From Pseudomonas sp. GOM7 (GTDB taxonomy: Bacteria; Pseudomonadota; Gammaproteobacteria; Pseudomonadales; Pseudomonadaceae): a DNA stretch of 64,000 nt. The position numbers and the translations under genes are program-made. The stretch spans positions 4,960,001 to 5,024,000 of the forward strand of contig NZ_CP113519.1 in the NCBI RefSeq assembly GCF_026723825.1, in the 5' to 3' direction. Below are positions 17,911 through 25,303 of this stretch, piece after piece. Each line of letters opens with the position of its first letter. Positions within the stretch are counted from its first letter, which is position 1. The notes beneath the pieces were generated by a model that was not told the origin of the DNA, ran no database searches, and was given only the letters and a program-made list of their open reading frames with translations.

Positions 17911-18066
17911 TGAGGTCTGCTGTCGTTGACAGCACCCGCCCAGGCAGCATGGATCTTCAAGCTGCGTCCGCTTTTGCGGTGATCCACCTCCCCAGTCCGT
18001 TTCGCATCCGGCAGCACGGACAATCGCCCCTGGCGATGGATGCTTCTCTTACCCTCTGTTCTTCCC

Positions 18067-18129
18067 TGCGGGATTCACTACCCGCATGGGTCTGTGCATC
18101 TCCGTATCCCTCACTTGCATATCGGAGAT
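18067..18129 (+). promoter_or_regulatory. Tandem-hairpin leader 1, Shine-Dalgarno sequestering
   Basis: Hairpin I: TGCGGG at 18067-18072 pairs with CCCGCA at 18081-18086, loop ATTCACTA. Hairpin II: ATCTCCG at 18098-18104 pairs with CGGAGAT at 18123-18129, extended by GTG/CAC across a small internal loop. The 3' arm of hairpin II contains the GGAG ribosome site for the ATG at 18136, so folding would block translation. The same design recurs before most genes of this block. Confidence 0.65.
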
Positions 18130-18135
18130 TTCACC

Positions 18136-18366
18136 ATGGCTGGCACCAGCACACGCCCATACCTCTATATCGCCCTGTTGGTCTTGATGGTTCTCATCAT
18201 ATCCATCGGTGGCATTTTTAAGCTTTTCAACGAGCCCCATGCTGAGCGTGAAACTTATTCTCAGTATGTGGAACGTTGCCTGAACCCAGATCGCGACGGT
18301 CTGCGGGAGTTGAACTGCATTACAGCTCCCAGCCAGTTCCGGCATCGCTCCATTCCTGAGGGCTAA
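18136..18366 (+). CDS. Small membrane protein, 76 aa
   Basis: A single hydrophobic helix at about 10-30 (YIALLVLMVLIISIGGIFKLF) is followed by a polar tail with two cysteines (VERCLNPDRD and ELNCITAP). ATG 18136 is set by GGAG eight bases upstream; the longer in-frame reading from 18040 crosses the leader hairpins. It is the first gene of the rightward block of ICE housekeeping genes. No family known to me. Confidence 0.6.
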   Translation: MAGTSTRPYLYIALLVLMVLIISIGGIFKLFNEPHAERETYSQYVERCLNPDRDGLRELNCITAPSQFRHRSIPEG

Positions 18367-18409
18367 CGCCCAGACAATTCGCCCTACTTCACTTTCGGTA
18401 TTCAACCCA

Positions 18410-18469
18410 TGCGGGGACTCTATCTCCCGCACGGGCGACCTGTGTCTCTGCATTTCATTCGGAGATACA
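18410..18469 (+). promoter_or_regulatory. Tandem-hairpin leader 2, Shine-Dalgarno sequestering
   Basis: Hairpin I: TGCGGG at 18410-18415 with CCCGCA at 18426-18431, loop rich in CTCTATCT. Hairpin II: TGTGTCTCTG at 18441-18450 pairs over ten positions with CGGAGATACA at 18460-18469 (two G-U pairs), burying the GGAGA ribosome site of the ATG at 18472. Compared with leader 1 the pairing changes partly through G-U exchange while the fold is kept. Confidence 0.68.
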
Positions 18470-18471
18470 CC

Positions 18472-18825
18472 ATGTCGCGTACCCATAAGTTCGGCCCGCT
18501 GTCCGTTACCCCAGCAGAGGCACGGATCCTGTCCTTGCCGGTGGTATTCACTCCCGAGGCATGGCATGAGGCAGTTCACATCGAAGCATGCCAGCCAAGC
18601 ATTGACCTCGATGAGCGCCTCAGCACCACGCTGATGGCCGCTTACCTGGCCGTATTGGCATCGCCCTCTGTTGCAGTAGTCGACTTCGGCCTGCACCGCC
18701 TGCCGCCCGATGGCGACAAGCGCAAGCCTCTCTGGCTCGACCTCCAGGTCAGCCACGGCGAGCTGTCGCAATCCACTCAGTTGCTGATCTCGCTGAAGCA
18801 GGATCACGGCCAACTGGCAGCCTAA
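18472..18825 (+). CDS. Hypothetical ICE protein, 117 aa
   Basis: A soluble protein of mixed alpha/beta composition with no motif I recognise. ATG 18472 follows the GGAGA ribosome site; the longer frame from 18409 would run through the leader. It opens with HKFGPLSVTPAEARILSLP and has a central LSTTLMAAYLAVLASPSVAVVDFGLHRLPPDG stretch read across two segments. It belongs to the block of small genes before radC in this element; function unknown. Confidence 0.65.
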   Translation: MSRTHKFGPLSVTPAEARILSLPVVFTPEAWHEAVHIEACQPSIDLDERLSTTLMAAYLAVLASPSVAVVDFGLHRLPPDGDKRKPLWLDLQVSHGELSQSTQLLISLKQDHGQLAA

Positions 18826-18833
18826 CCCCCTGA

Positions 18834-18875
18834 AGCCATCTGGACTCATCTCCAGGTGGCTCTTACTCTGAAGGA
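18834..18875 (+). promoter_or_regulatory. Leader 3: strong first hairpin, weak second
   Basis: Hairpin I is a ten-base-pair stem, AGCCATCTGG at 18834-18843 with CCAGGTGGCT at 18852-18861 (one G-U), and its loop ACTCATCT resembles those of leaders 1 and 2. The ribosome site AAGGA at 18871-18875 can pair only weakly with TCTT at 18861-18864, so the sequestering hairpin is poor or absent here. Confidence 0.5.
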
Positions 18876-18883
18876 CGTTCTGT

Positions 18884-19072
18884 ATGGAGCGATTCGTTTC
18901 GTTTTTCGTGCCGATACTGCAGAACATCAGTATCGGCACGCTGCTCAGCGGTCTGTTCTACCTGCTGCTGAGTAACCACAACGACCCTGCTGCGCTGTAC
19001 CATGCAGTAGTAAGTTTACCCGTTGCGGTAATTTTCCTCGGCGTCGCAGCTTGGCTGCACTGGAGGCACTAG
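18884..19072 (+). CDS. Small membrane protein, 62 aa
   Basis: Two hydrophobic segments (about 5-28, VSFFVPILQNISIGTLLSGLFYLLL in two parts, and 41-57, VVSLPVAVIFLGVAAW) separated by a short polar turn with HNDP. AAGGA lies eight bases before the ATG. The stop is directly followed by the ATG of the next small gene. Unknown family; likely membrane-embedded partner of its neighbours. Confidence 0.6.
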   Translation: MERFVSFFVPILQNISIGTLLSGLFYLLLSNHNDPAALYHAVVSLPVAVIFLGVAAWLHWRH

Positions 19073-19186
19073 ATGAACAACATCCTGATCTACGCTGGCG
19101 GTGTTCTGCTGGTTCTGGCTGTCACCGTGTTGTGGGCCATGTGGTTGGATAAGCGCTCAAAGCAACACAACCACTCACACCATTAA
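19073..19186 (+). CDS. 37-residue membrane peptide with His-rich tail
   Basis: A very short gene: ATG abuts the previous stop, and GGAGG at 19062-19066 is well placed. The product has one hydrophobic helix (about 4-24, ILIYAGGVLLVLAVTVLWAMW) and a basic, histidine-rich end (DKRSKQHNHSHH) that could bind metal or sit at the membrane surface. It ends 44 bases before a terminator-like hairpin. It is supported by the ribosome site, the spacing and the composition, not by a known family. Confidence 0.55.
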   Translation: MNNILIYAGGVLLVLAVTVLWAMWLDKRSKQHNHSHH

Positions 19187-19193
19187 CCCTCTC

Positions 19194-19213
19194 GGGGCTG
19201 CGACTGCAGCTCC
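19194..19213 (+). repeat. Stem-loop after the 37-residue gene
   Basis: GGGGCTGC at 19194-19201 pairs with GCAGCTCC at 19206-19213 over eight positions (one G-U), loop GACT. It lies eight bases after the stop codon and 18 bases before a stronger terminator-like hairpin. No U-tract follows. It may stabilise the 3' end of the upstream message. Confidence 0.45.
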
Positions 19214-19230
19214 ATTCTCTGTAGCAACCG

Positions 19231-19254
19231 GCCCTGGCTTCGACCAGGGCTTTT
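19231..19254 (+). terminator. Rho-independent terminator before radC
   Basis: GCCCTGG at 19231-19237 and CCAGGGC at 19244-19250 form a seven-pair stem with a CTTCGA loop, followed by TTTT and ATAT. It separates the small membrane genes from radC and would end or attenuate the first transcript. The U-tract is short, so read-through is likely. Confidence 0.6.
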
Positions 19255-19272
19255 CATATCCGACCAATCCGT

Positions 19273-19326
19273 CTTGGGAAGCGCATTCCCAAGGGGAAGT
19301 GCGTACCCCCTGCCTGGAGGTATCGC
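19273..19326 (+). promoter_or_regulatory. Tandem-hairpin leader of radC
   Basis: Hairpin I: CTTGGGAA at 19273-19280 with TTCCCAAG at 19286-19293, loop GCGCA. Hairpin II: GCG-TACC-C-CC at 19301-19310 with GG-A-GGTA-T-CGC at 19316-19326 (one mismatch, one bulge), loop TGCCT, covering the GGAGG ribosome site of the ATG at 19328. A conserved RNA called the radC motif has been described before radC and DNA-manipulating genes of mobile elements; this could be an instance, which a covariance search would settle. Confidence 0.65.
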
Positions 19327-19327
19327 C

Positions 19328-19819
19328 ATGCAACAACTCCGCTTGATTGAATCCTGTGATCGAGCAGCATCCAAGCTAGCTGATGAGGATCTCACCATAG
19401 GCCAGGCGATCCAGATTCTGGAGCGTCGGCTTTTTAGCCGCGGCCCTGAGCTGACATCCCCAGAAGCGGTGAGAAACTACTTGAGGATCAAGCTTGCGCC
19501 CATGGAAAACGAGGTTTTCGGCGCTGTCTTTCTCGACACCAAACACCGAACGTTAGCGTTCGAGATTCTGTTCCAAGGCGGCATTGAGAGCGCAAACGTG
19601 TACCCACGCGAAGTCGTCAAACGAGCGCTGGCCCACAACGCCGCAGCAATGATCCTCACACACAACCATCCCTCTGGATGCTCTACCCCAAGCGAGGCTG
19701 ATCGCGTGCTCACTCAGCGCTTGAAAGAAGCGTTGGCCCTGGTCCAGGTGCGCGTCCTCGATCACCTGATCGTCGGCCAAGGCGCTCCGCTATCGATGGC
19801 GGAACTTGGCTGGGTTTAA
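19328..19819 (+). CDS. radC: RadC-family JAB-domain protein
   Basis: A short ICE-type RadC (163 residues) with the JAMM metal-binding signature: H112 and H114 in THNHPSG and D125 in PSEAD. Full-length RadC proteins have an N-terminal helix-hairpin-helix domain that is missing here, which is normal for mobile-element versions. The biochemical role of RadC is not settled; the fold is that of metallo-isopeptidases. ATG 19328 is set by GGAGG and the leader hairpins. Confidence 0.9.
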   Translation: MQQLRLIESCDRAASKLADEDLTIGQAIQILERRLFSRGPELTSPEAVRNYLRIKLAPMENEVFGAVFLDTKHRTLAFEILFQGGIESANVYPREVVKRALAHNAAAMILTHNHPSGCSTPSEADRVLTQRLKEALALVQVRVLDHLIVGQGAPLSMAELGWV

Positions 19820-19851
19820 CCCTCACACCTACGTCTCAATCCACCCAAATC

Positions 19852-19898
19852 GGGGCATTGCCCCAGCTCGGGCGTGCCTCCTAACTTCCCTCTGGAGG
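19852..19898 (+). promoter_or_regulatory. Tandem-hairpin leader of the DUF3275 gene
   Basis: Hairpin I: GGGGC at 19852-19856 with GCCCC at 19860-19864 and a tight ATT loop. Hairpin II: CCTCC at 19877-19881 with GGAGG at 19894-19898, loop of twelve bases. GGAGG is the ribosome site of the ATG at 19903 and would be fully paired in the folded form. Confidence 0.6.
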
Positions 19899-19902
19899 AC
19901 TC

Positions 19903-20553
19903 ATGATCCGCGTCGATGGCCAACTGGTCATTAAATCCATCTCCGGCCGCTATGGCTCATTCAACGTCGCGCGCTTGCTCACCAGCATCGGTGAGTTCGC
20001 TGTCAAAGACTCGATGCTCGAGCAGTACACCGAGGGGAAGTACGAAGGCAGCTTCGTGATTGCTCATATCGGGCCGTCGAGCTACTCAACCAGCAGCGGC
20101 AGAACAGTCATCGAGGTGCGGGCCAAGCTGGACAGCATGACCCTCAACGAGATGGACACGCTGTCGGTGGCCGACTCGGAGCGCCTTGAACCCAAAGAAC
20201 CGGATCCTCTTGATGAGGAACGGGGTAGCCCTCCAGCAAGCTCGGTGACGAGCTCCTCTAAATCTCTAGCAGATGCCCCAGCTAGTGCATCCCCTACTTC
20301 GCATCCAGCCGCTGATGAGATGCCTTTTGGCATGTCAGCATCCGAGCTGGCCAGCACACCTCAACCTGGGCAAAGCGAGCGCTCTGCAGACGATGCAGAC
20401 GCAGACCTGTTCGGCACCATCTGGCCCTTGGCCGAGATAGTAAAGCTGGATACCACCGTCGATCGTCAGCGCTTGCGTGAGCAATCCCGGCGCCTCGACC
20501 AGCTCGGCTACACCCTGGACTACAAAGCCCAGCTCTGGCGCCGGCACAACTGA
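19903..20553 (+). CDS. DUF3275-family ICE protein
   Basis: A 216-residue protein of an ICE-specific family of unknown function. The N-terminal 100 residues form the conserved domain (IKSISGRYGSFNVARLLTSIG, read in two parts, EGKYEGSFVI, and VIEVRAKLDSMTL), followed by the typical DPLDEERGSP junction, a Ser/Ala-rich linker (about 105-165) and a short C-terminal segment DLFGTIWPLAEIVKLD that is kept in relatives. No catalytic residues are evident. It lies between radC and an unnamed ICE gene, each with its own hairpin leader. Confidence 0.85.
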   Translation: MIRVDGQLVIKSISGRYGSFNVARLLTSIGEFAVKDSMLEQYTEGKYEGSFVIAHIGPSSYSTSSGRTVIEVRAKLDSMTLNEMDTLSVADSERLEPKEPDPLDEERGSPPASSVTSSSKSLADAPASASPTSHPAADEMPFGMSASELASTPQPGQSERSADDADADLFGTIWPLAEIVKLDTTVDRQRLREQSRRLDQLGYTLDYKAQLWRRHN

Positions 20554-20592
20554 TACCGGCCTGAACGATTACCTACTCATTACTCAACCCAG

Positions 20593-20638
20593 AGGGGCCG
20601 CCCGCCCCTTGTGGGCAGACGCCCCTCCCTTGCGGAGG
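20593..20638 (+). promoter_or_regulatory. Tandem-hairpin leader before the 202-residue ICE gene
   Basis: Hairpin I: AGGGGC at 20593-20598 with GCCCCT at 20604-20609. Hairpin II: CCTCC at 20624-20628 with GGAGG at 20634-20638, loop CTTGC. GGAGG is the ribosome site for the ATG at 20644. Confidence 0.62.
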
Positions 20639-20643
20639 TCGCC

Positions 20644-21252
20644 ATGCCTAAGTCGAACAAACTCTTCCGTATAGACGAATGCCCTGACCTGTATGTAGAT
20701 GCCTGCGCGTTCGACGAGCAGAGCAATCTGGTCTTTCTATCGACCTGGGGTCGCGACACGGCCCTGCAGGAATTCATGGCCAGGCTGACCCTCGGCAGCG
20801 CCGAGAACGGCCTGAACCAGTTTCACATCATCGCCGGCGGCCGCAGCCTGCCGGTCTTCCCGAACACCGATCTCCTGGAGAAACGCACCACGCGCCAATT
20901 CAGGGGAACGCTTTTCGGGAGCCTGCTGCATTGCTGGTTATTCGACCGGCGCTGCTCGCAGCCCGACCTGGCCAATCACTTCGCCTATGCGCTCCTGCAG
21001 CGTGAACGCACAGATCCCATTCAGAGGCTTTGGCCACTGGTCATGGAAACCTGCCCTCTTCCACTCCTGCAGCACTGGCGTGAGCCGGTGATGGAGCTCC
21101 TCACCCAACACGAAATGCTCGCCCCGCTTCCTGGGGCAATTGGCGACGTCAGTGCCTGGCGCCTCGCCCTGCAGCTCGACGTGCTTGAACCAATCCTCGG
21201 CGACCTCATCCGCCGTGGCCTTTTGACCACTGAGGCTCGGGCGATTGCCTGA
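20644..21252 (+). CDS. Conserved ICE hypothetical protein, 202 aa
   Basis: A soluble protein with no domain I can name, found at this place in PFGI-1-like elements as far as I recall. ATG 20644 has GGAGG six bases before it. The first 90 residues look alpha/beta (LVFLSTWGRDTALQEFMARL and FHIIAGGRSLPVF), the C-terminal half is helical. It precedes the DUF6094 methyltransferase by 27 bases. Confidence 0.65.
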   Translation: MPKSNKLFRIDECPDLYVDACAFDEQSNLVFLSTWGRDTALQEFMARLTLGSAENGLNQFHIIAGGRSLPVFPNTDLLEKRTTRQFRGTLFGSLLHCWLFDRRCSQPDLANHFAYALLQRERTDPIQRLWPLVMETCPLPLLQHWREPVMELLTQHEMLAPLPGAIGDVSAWRLALQLDVLEPILGDLIRRGLLTTEARAIA

Positions 21253-21279
21253 GCATCCTTCCCCAAACAAGGAGGCCAC

Positions 21280-22740
21280 ATGGCCCTGATGTTCCCGCGC
21301 CTGGCGCGCAACTTCGCCCGAAACGGGTACTACCCCACCGACGAAACCACCCTGGAGCGCATTCTGCAGGCGCTCTCCCCCACCACCGGCCGCATGAGGA
21401 TCTGCGATCCATGTGCCGGTGAAGGGGTGGCGCTGGCCGAAACTGCGCACGCCCTCGGGCGCGAGCAGGTCGAGGCCTGTGCAGTGGAGTACGACAGTGA
21501 GCGAGCGGCACACGCACGTATGCTGCTCGACAAGGTGCTGCACAGCGACCTTTTCGACACCATGATCAGTCGCCAATCATTCGGGCTGCTCTGGCTCAAC
21601 CCACCCTATGGCGACCTGGTGGCCGACCACTCGGGCGCCTCACAGTACCAAGGCAGCGGTCGCAGGCGGCTGGAAAAGGCTTTTTACCAGCGCTGCCTGC
21701 CGCTCCTGCAGTACGGGGGAGCCTTGGTCTTCATCGTGCCCCACTACGTCCTGGACGACGAACTCTGTGGCTGGCTGTGCAACCACTTCACCGAACTGCG
21801 TATCTACGCCGCCGCTGACTCAACCTTCAAGCAAGTCGTGATATTCGGCATCCGTGTACGGCGCCAGGATCTGGCTAGGCCCAGAGACGTTGCCCAGGTG
21901 CGTGATCGCCTGCAGGCGATCGGCGCCGGCCAAGAGCAGGCCGAGGAGTTGCCCGAATGCTGGCCGTGGGAATCCTATTCGGTTCTCTCGACCAGCAGCG
22001 AGTTGACTCACTTCTACCAACTCACCCTGGAGCCAGAGCAGTTCGCCAACGAGATCCACCGACTGGGTGGCCTCTGGCCTGACTTCAACCTGCACTTCGG
22101 ACAAGCAGGTGTTCAGCCACGACCGCCCGTGAGGGAGTTGTCTAGTTGGCACCTGGCCCTGGCGCTCGCCGCCGGCGCAATATCCGGCGTCGTCACCTCG
22201 AGCACAGGTCGTGTCCTGGTTCTGAAAGGGGACACCTACAAGGACAAGGTTCACAAGACCGAATTCACCGAGGATGAAAAGGGGAATGTCAGCGAGGTGC
22301 GAATCCTAACTGACCGATTCATTCCGATAATCCGCGCTTGGGAAATGACCCCTGGTTCCCCCAACCACGGCAGGGTGCTGACCATCAGCTCCTCACCATC
22401 AATCAACGACGAGCCCGCACCGCCAGCGCAGGCATCCGAACCGCCTCAGGAGAGACCACAACCTCTGTTGTTCCCCCCTGGGCAGATCGTGATGACGGCA
22501 GCCGTCCACCATCTAGTCGAAACGGGCCAGCTCAACCCAACCTCTTTCCTCCAACGTCACCTGAACGGCGACTGGGGCAATCTGGACGCGGACGACTGGA
22601 ACCTGAACCGACAGGCACTGACCCACGGCGATAGGTTGTTCTCCAGCTACGACGTCGACGCCGGCGACGAATCCAGGCTCTGGATCATCACCGAGTCCGA
22701 TCGAAGCCAGACAACCCTTCTGCTGCCCAGCGACTACTGA
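21280..22740 (+). CDS. DUF6094-type DNA methyltransferase-like protein
   Basis: A 486-residue Rossmann-fold methyltransferase, most likely adenine-specific by its motifs: the SAM-binding DPCAGEGV at 43-50 and the catalytic NPPY at 107-110 (NPPYGDL). The order motif I then NPPY is that of gamma-class N6-adenine enzymes. A Pro/Ala-rich linker sits near 370-400 before a C-terminal domain with WGNLDADDWNLNRQAL. Such genes are core in this ICE class; protection of incoming DNA or an epigenetic role is plausible, and target specificity cannot be read. AAGGAGG precedes the ATG. Confidence 0.83.
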   Translation: MALMFPRLARNFARNGYYPTDETTLERILQALSPTTGRMRICDPCAGEGVALAETAHALGREQVEACAVEYDSERAAHARMLLDKVLHSDLFDTMISRQSFGLLWLNPPYGDLVADHSGASQYQGSGRRRLEKAFYQRCLPLLQYGGALVFIVPHYVLDDELCGWLCNHFTELRIYAAADSTFKQVVIFGIRVRRQDLARPRDVAQVRDRLQAIGAGQEQAEELPECWPWESYSVLSTSSELTHFYQLTLEPEQFANEIHRLGGLWPDFNLHFGQAGVQPRPPVRELSSWHLALALAAGAISGVVTSSTGRVLVLKGDTYKDKVHKTEFTEDEKGNVSEVRILTDRFIPIIRAWEMTPGSPNHGRVLTISSSPSINDEPAPPAQASEPPQERPQPLLFPPGQIVMTAAVHHLVETGQLNPTSFLQRHLNGDWGNLDADDWNLNRQALTHGDRLFSSYDVDAGDESRLWIITESDRSQTTLLLPSDY

Positions 22741-22770
22741 CCCAGCAATATCCCTTCCACACCACCCTGC

Positions 22771-22827
22771 AGGGTATGCCGATACCCTACGGGATTCGTG
22801 CGTGCCCTGCTTTTCCCTTGGAGAAGC
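22771..22827 (+). promoter_or_regulatory. Tandem-hairpin leader of the helicase gene
   Basis: Hairpin I: AGGGTAT at 22771-22777 with ATACCCT at 22782-22788, loop GCCG. Hairpin II: GCTTTTCC at 22809-22816 with GGAGAAGC at 22820-22827, eight pairs with one G-U and a three-base loop. It covers the GGAG ribosome site of the ATG at 22831 and is the tightest of the set. Confidence 0.65.
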
Positions 22828-22830
22828 TTC

Positions 22831-25083
22831 ATGAACACCCTGACCCAGTCCTCGATGGCCACCTCTGCACCGCTGACCATCAACCTCACTGACTTCATCG
22901 ACGAGTTCGGCGACGAGCTGCTGAACTCGCTCAACCGCTCCAACCCTCCGGTCTACACCGGCATCGCCAATGGCGCACGCCAGATGGTGATGGACAAGCT
23001 GAAACGCCGCCAGCCATTCCCAGCTCAAGCCGACGTCGTGCAAGCCATCGCGGCGTTGCTCCTCGATCGCAACGAGCAGGCTGGCATCATCAACGCCGAA
23101 ATGGGCACAGGTAAAACCATGATGGCCATAGCCGTTGCAGCCGTGATGCACGCTGCAGGCTACCGTCGCTCCTTGGTCATTTCACCGCCTCACCTGGTCT
23201 ACAAGTGGCGCCGCGAAATCCTCGAAACCATTCCAGATGCACGCGTGTGGGTACTCAACGGCCCAGACACCCTGATCAAGCTGCTGAAACTGCGTGAGCA
23301 GTTGGCCCAGCCCTACGATGGCCGCCAGGAGTTCTTCATCCTCGGGCGCGTGCGGATGAGGATGGGATTTCACTGGAAGCTAGCGTGCTGGAAGAAGCGC
23401 GCTGCCGGCGGACAGCGACTGGCAGCCTGTCCAGACTGTGGCAAGGTACTCGAGGATCTAGACGGCAACCTAGTCACCGTGGATGAGTTCTACCGAGGTG
23501 ATCGCCGGCAGAGCTGCTCCCGTTGTCATGGCGCTCTCTGGACGTTGATGAGGCCGGGCAAAACCGATAGTGGGGATCGACGCACGACGATCCTAAAGTC
23601 GATGTGCCGCATCCCCACCATCGGCCCAGTCCGCGCCGAACGACTGCTACAGGACTTCGGTGAAGACTTCATCGCCTCAATGCTGGTCGACAACGTCTCC
23701 GAGTTCGTGAACCTCATGGACGCCAAGGGCAACTTCGTCTTCAGCGACCGCCAGGCCCGCCGTATGGAACGCGCCATGGCCAACATCGAGTTTGGTTTTG
23801 GTCAGGGCGGCTACCAGCCCACGGAGTTCATCAAGCGCTACCTGCCTGATGGATTCTTCGACCTGCTGATCGTTGACGAGGGGCACGAGTACAAGAACAG
23901 TGGTTCGGCTCAAGGCCAAGCCATGGGGGTGTTGGCGGCGAAAGCGCGGAAAACCGTGCTGCTGACTGGCACGTTGATGGGCGGCTACGCCGATGACCTG
24001 TTCTACCTCCTGTTCCGCATCCTGACCCGGCGAATGATCGAAGACGGATATCGACCAAATGCCCGTGGCAGCATGGCTCCTGCAGCGATGTCGTTCATGC
24101 GCGACCACGGTGTTCTGAAGGACATCTACACCGAGCGTGATGGCGACTCTCACAAGACCGCCAAGGGCAAGAAACTCTCGGTACGAACAGTGAAGGCCCC
24201 TGGCTTCGGCCCGAAAGGCATCCACCGCTTCGTACTGCCCTTCACCGTCTTCCTGAAGCTCAAGGACATAGGGGGCAATGTGCTGCCGACCTACACAGAA
24301 GAGTTCGTCGATGTCCCCATGGCACCGGAACAGCTCTCGACCTACCAGAAGCTGGCGGGCACGCTCACAGCAGAGCTCCGACAGGCCCTGGCTCGAAGAG
24401 ACACCACGCTCCTGGGCGTTGTGCTCAATGTGTTGCTGGCCTGGCCGGACTGCTGCTTCCGCCCGGAGACGGTAAAGCACCCCCGTACCCGTGGATTACT
24501 GGCCTTCGTGCCGACAATCTTCGGGGAAGAGGAGCTGATGCCCAAGGAGCAAGCGCTGATCGACCTCTGCCTGCAGGAGAAGGCGAATGGCCGCAAGGTC
24601 TTGGCCTACACCGTCTACAGCGGGACACGCGACACCACCGCAAGGCTGAAACGAGTCCTCGAGCAGGCTGGGTTGAAAGTGGCGGTACTGAGAGCATCGG
24701 TGGACACGGCCAGGCGCGAGGATTGGATCCTCGACCAGGTCGACCGAGGCATCGACGTGCTGATCACAAATCCGGAGCTGGTGAAGACCGGGCTGGATCT
24801 CCTGGACTTCCCGACCATCGCGTTCCTGCAGACAGGGTACAACGTGTACACCCTGCAGCAGGCGGCGCGGCGGTCATGGCGGATTGGACAGAAACTTCCA
24901 GTGAGGGTGGTTTTCTTCGGCTATGCCGACAGTTCGCAGATTACCTGCCTGCAGCTTATGGCCAAGAAGATAGCAGTGGCACAGAGCACGTCGGGAGACG
25001 TACCTGAGTCTGGCCTCGATTCGCTGAACCAGGATGGTGATTCGGTCGAGATGGCCCTAGCGAGACAACTCATCGCAGCATGA
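22831..25083 (+). CDS. SNF2-like DEAD/DEAH-box helicase with zinc-ribbon insert
   Basis: A 750-residue superfamily 2 translocase. Walker A AEMGTGKT is at 89-96, the Walker B box is DEGH at 349-352 (IVDEGHEY), and the C-terminal helicase lobe holds ARRSWRIGQKLPVRV near 678-692, the arginine-finger region. A four-cysteine ribbon (CPDCG near 201 and CSRCH near 229) is inserted between motif I and the DEGH box. ATG 22831 follows GGAG. The gene is constant in this ICE class and probably acts on element DNA in replication or transfer; its activity is not known. It ends the block and is followed by a terminator. Confidence 0.85.
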   Translation: MNTLTQSSMATSAPLTINLTDFIDEFGDELLNSLNRSNPPVYTGIANGARQMVMDKLKRRQPFPAQADVVQAIAALLLDRNEQAGIINAEMGTGKTMMAIAVAAVMHAAGYRRSLVISPPHLVYKWRREILETIPDARVWVLNGPDTLIKLLKLREQLAQPYDGRQEFFILGRVRMRMGFHWKLACWKKRAAGGQRLAACPDCGKVLEDLDGNLVTVDEFYRGDRRQSCSRCHGALWTLMRPGKTDSGDRRTTILKSMCRIPTIGPVRAERLLQDFGEDFIASMLVDNVSEFVNLMDAKGNFVFSDRQARRMERAMANIEFGFGQGGYQPTEFIKRYLPDGFFDLLIVDEGHEYKNSGSAQGQAMGVLAAKARKTVLLTGTLMGGYADDLFYLLFRILTRRMIEDGYRPNARGSMAPAAMSFMRDHGVLKDIYTERDGDSHKTAKGKKLSVRTVKAPGFGPKGIHRFVLPFTVFLKLKDIGGNVLPTYTEEFVDVPMAPEQLSTYQKLAGTLTAELRQALARRDTTLLGVVLNVLLAWPDCCFRPETVKHPRTRGLLAFVPTIFGEEELMPKEQALIDLCLQEKANGRKVLAYTVYSGTRDTTARLKRVLEQAGLKVAVLRASVDTARREDWILDQVDRGIDVLITNPELVKTGLDLLDFPTIAFLQTGYNVYTLQQAARRSWRIGQKLPVRVVFFGYADSSQITCLQLMAKKIAVAQSTSGDVPESGLDSLNQDGDSVEMALARQLIAA

Positions 25084-25087
25084 TTTC

Positions 25088-25113
25088 AAGGCCACCTTCG
25101 GGTGGCCTTTTTT
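25088..25113 (+). terminator. Rho-independent terminator after the helicase gene
   Basis: AAGGCCACC at 25088-25096, a TTCG tetraloop and GGTGGCCTT at 25101-25109, continued by T residues to 25113. Nine base pairs plus U-tract, four bases after the helicase stop. It closes the rightward ICE block before the minus-strand cargo. Confidence 0.85.
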
Positions 25114-25303
25114 ATGACAATCTGCGCATCGTGCTTTTCAACTAGCCGGTAACGCCGGCAGGGACTGCAATGAGCCTTGACTACTTCGCCTGAGTGTACC
25201 GACATTCTCTGGCAATGCCCTTGCTGTACGCCAGTATGAACCGCCCATCTGAATCCTAGCCAGAAGAAATATCACCACATGGTTTAAGGCTACTTCCTGC
25301 GGC

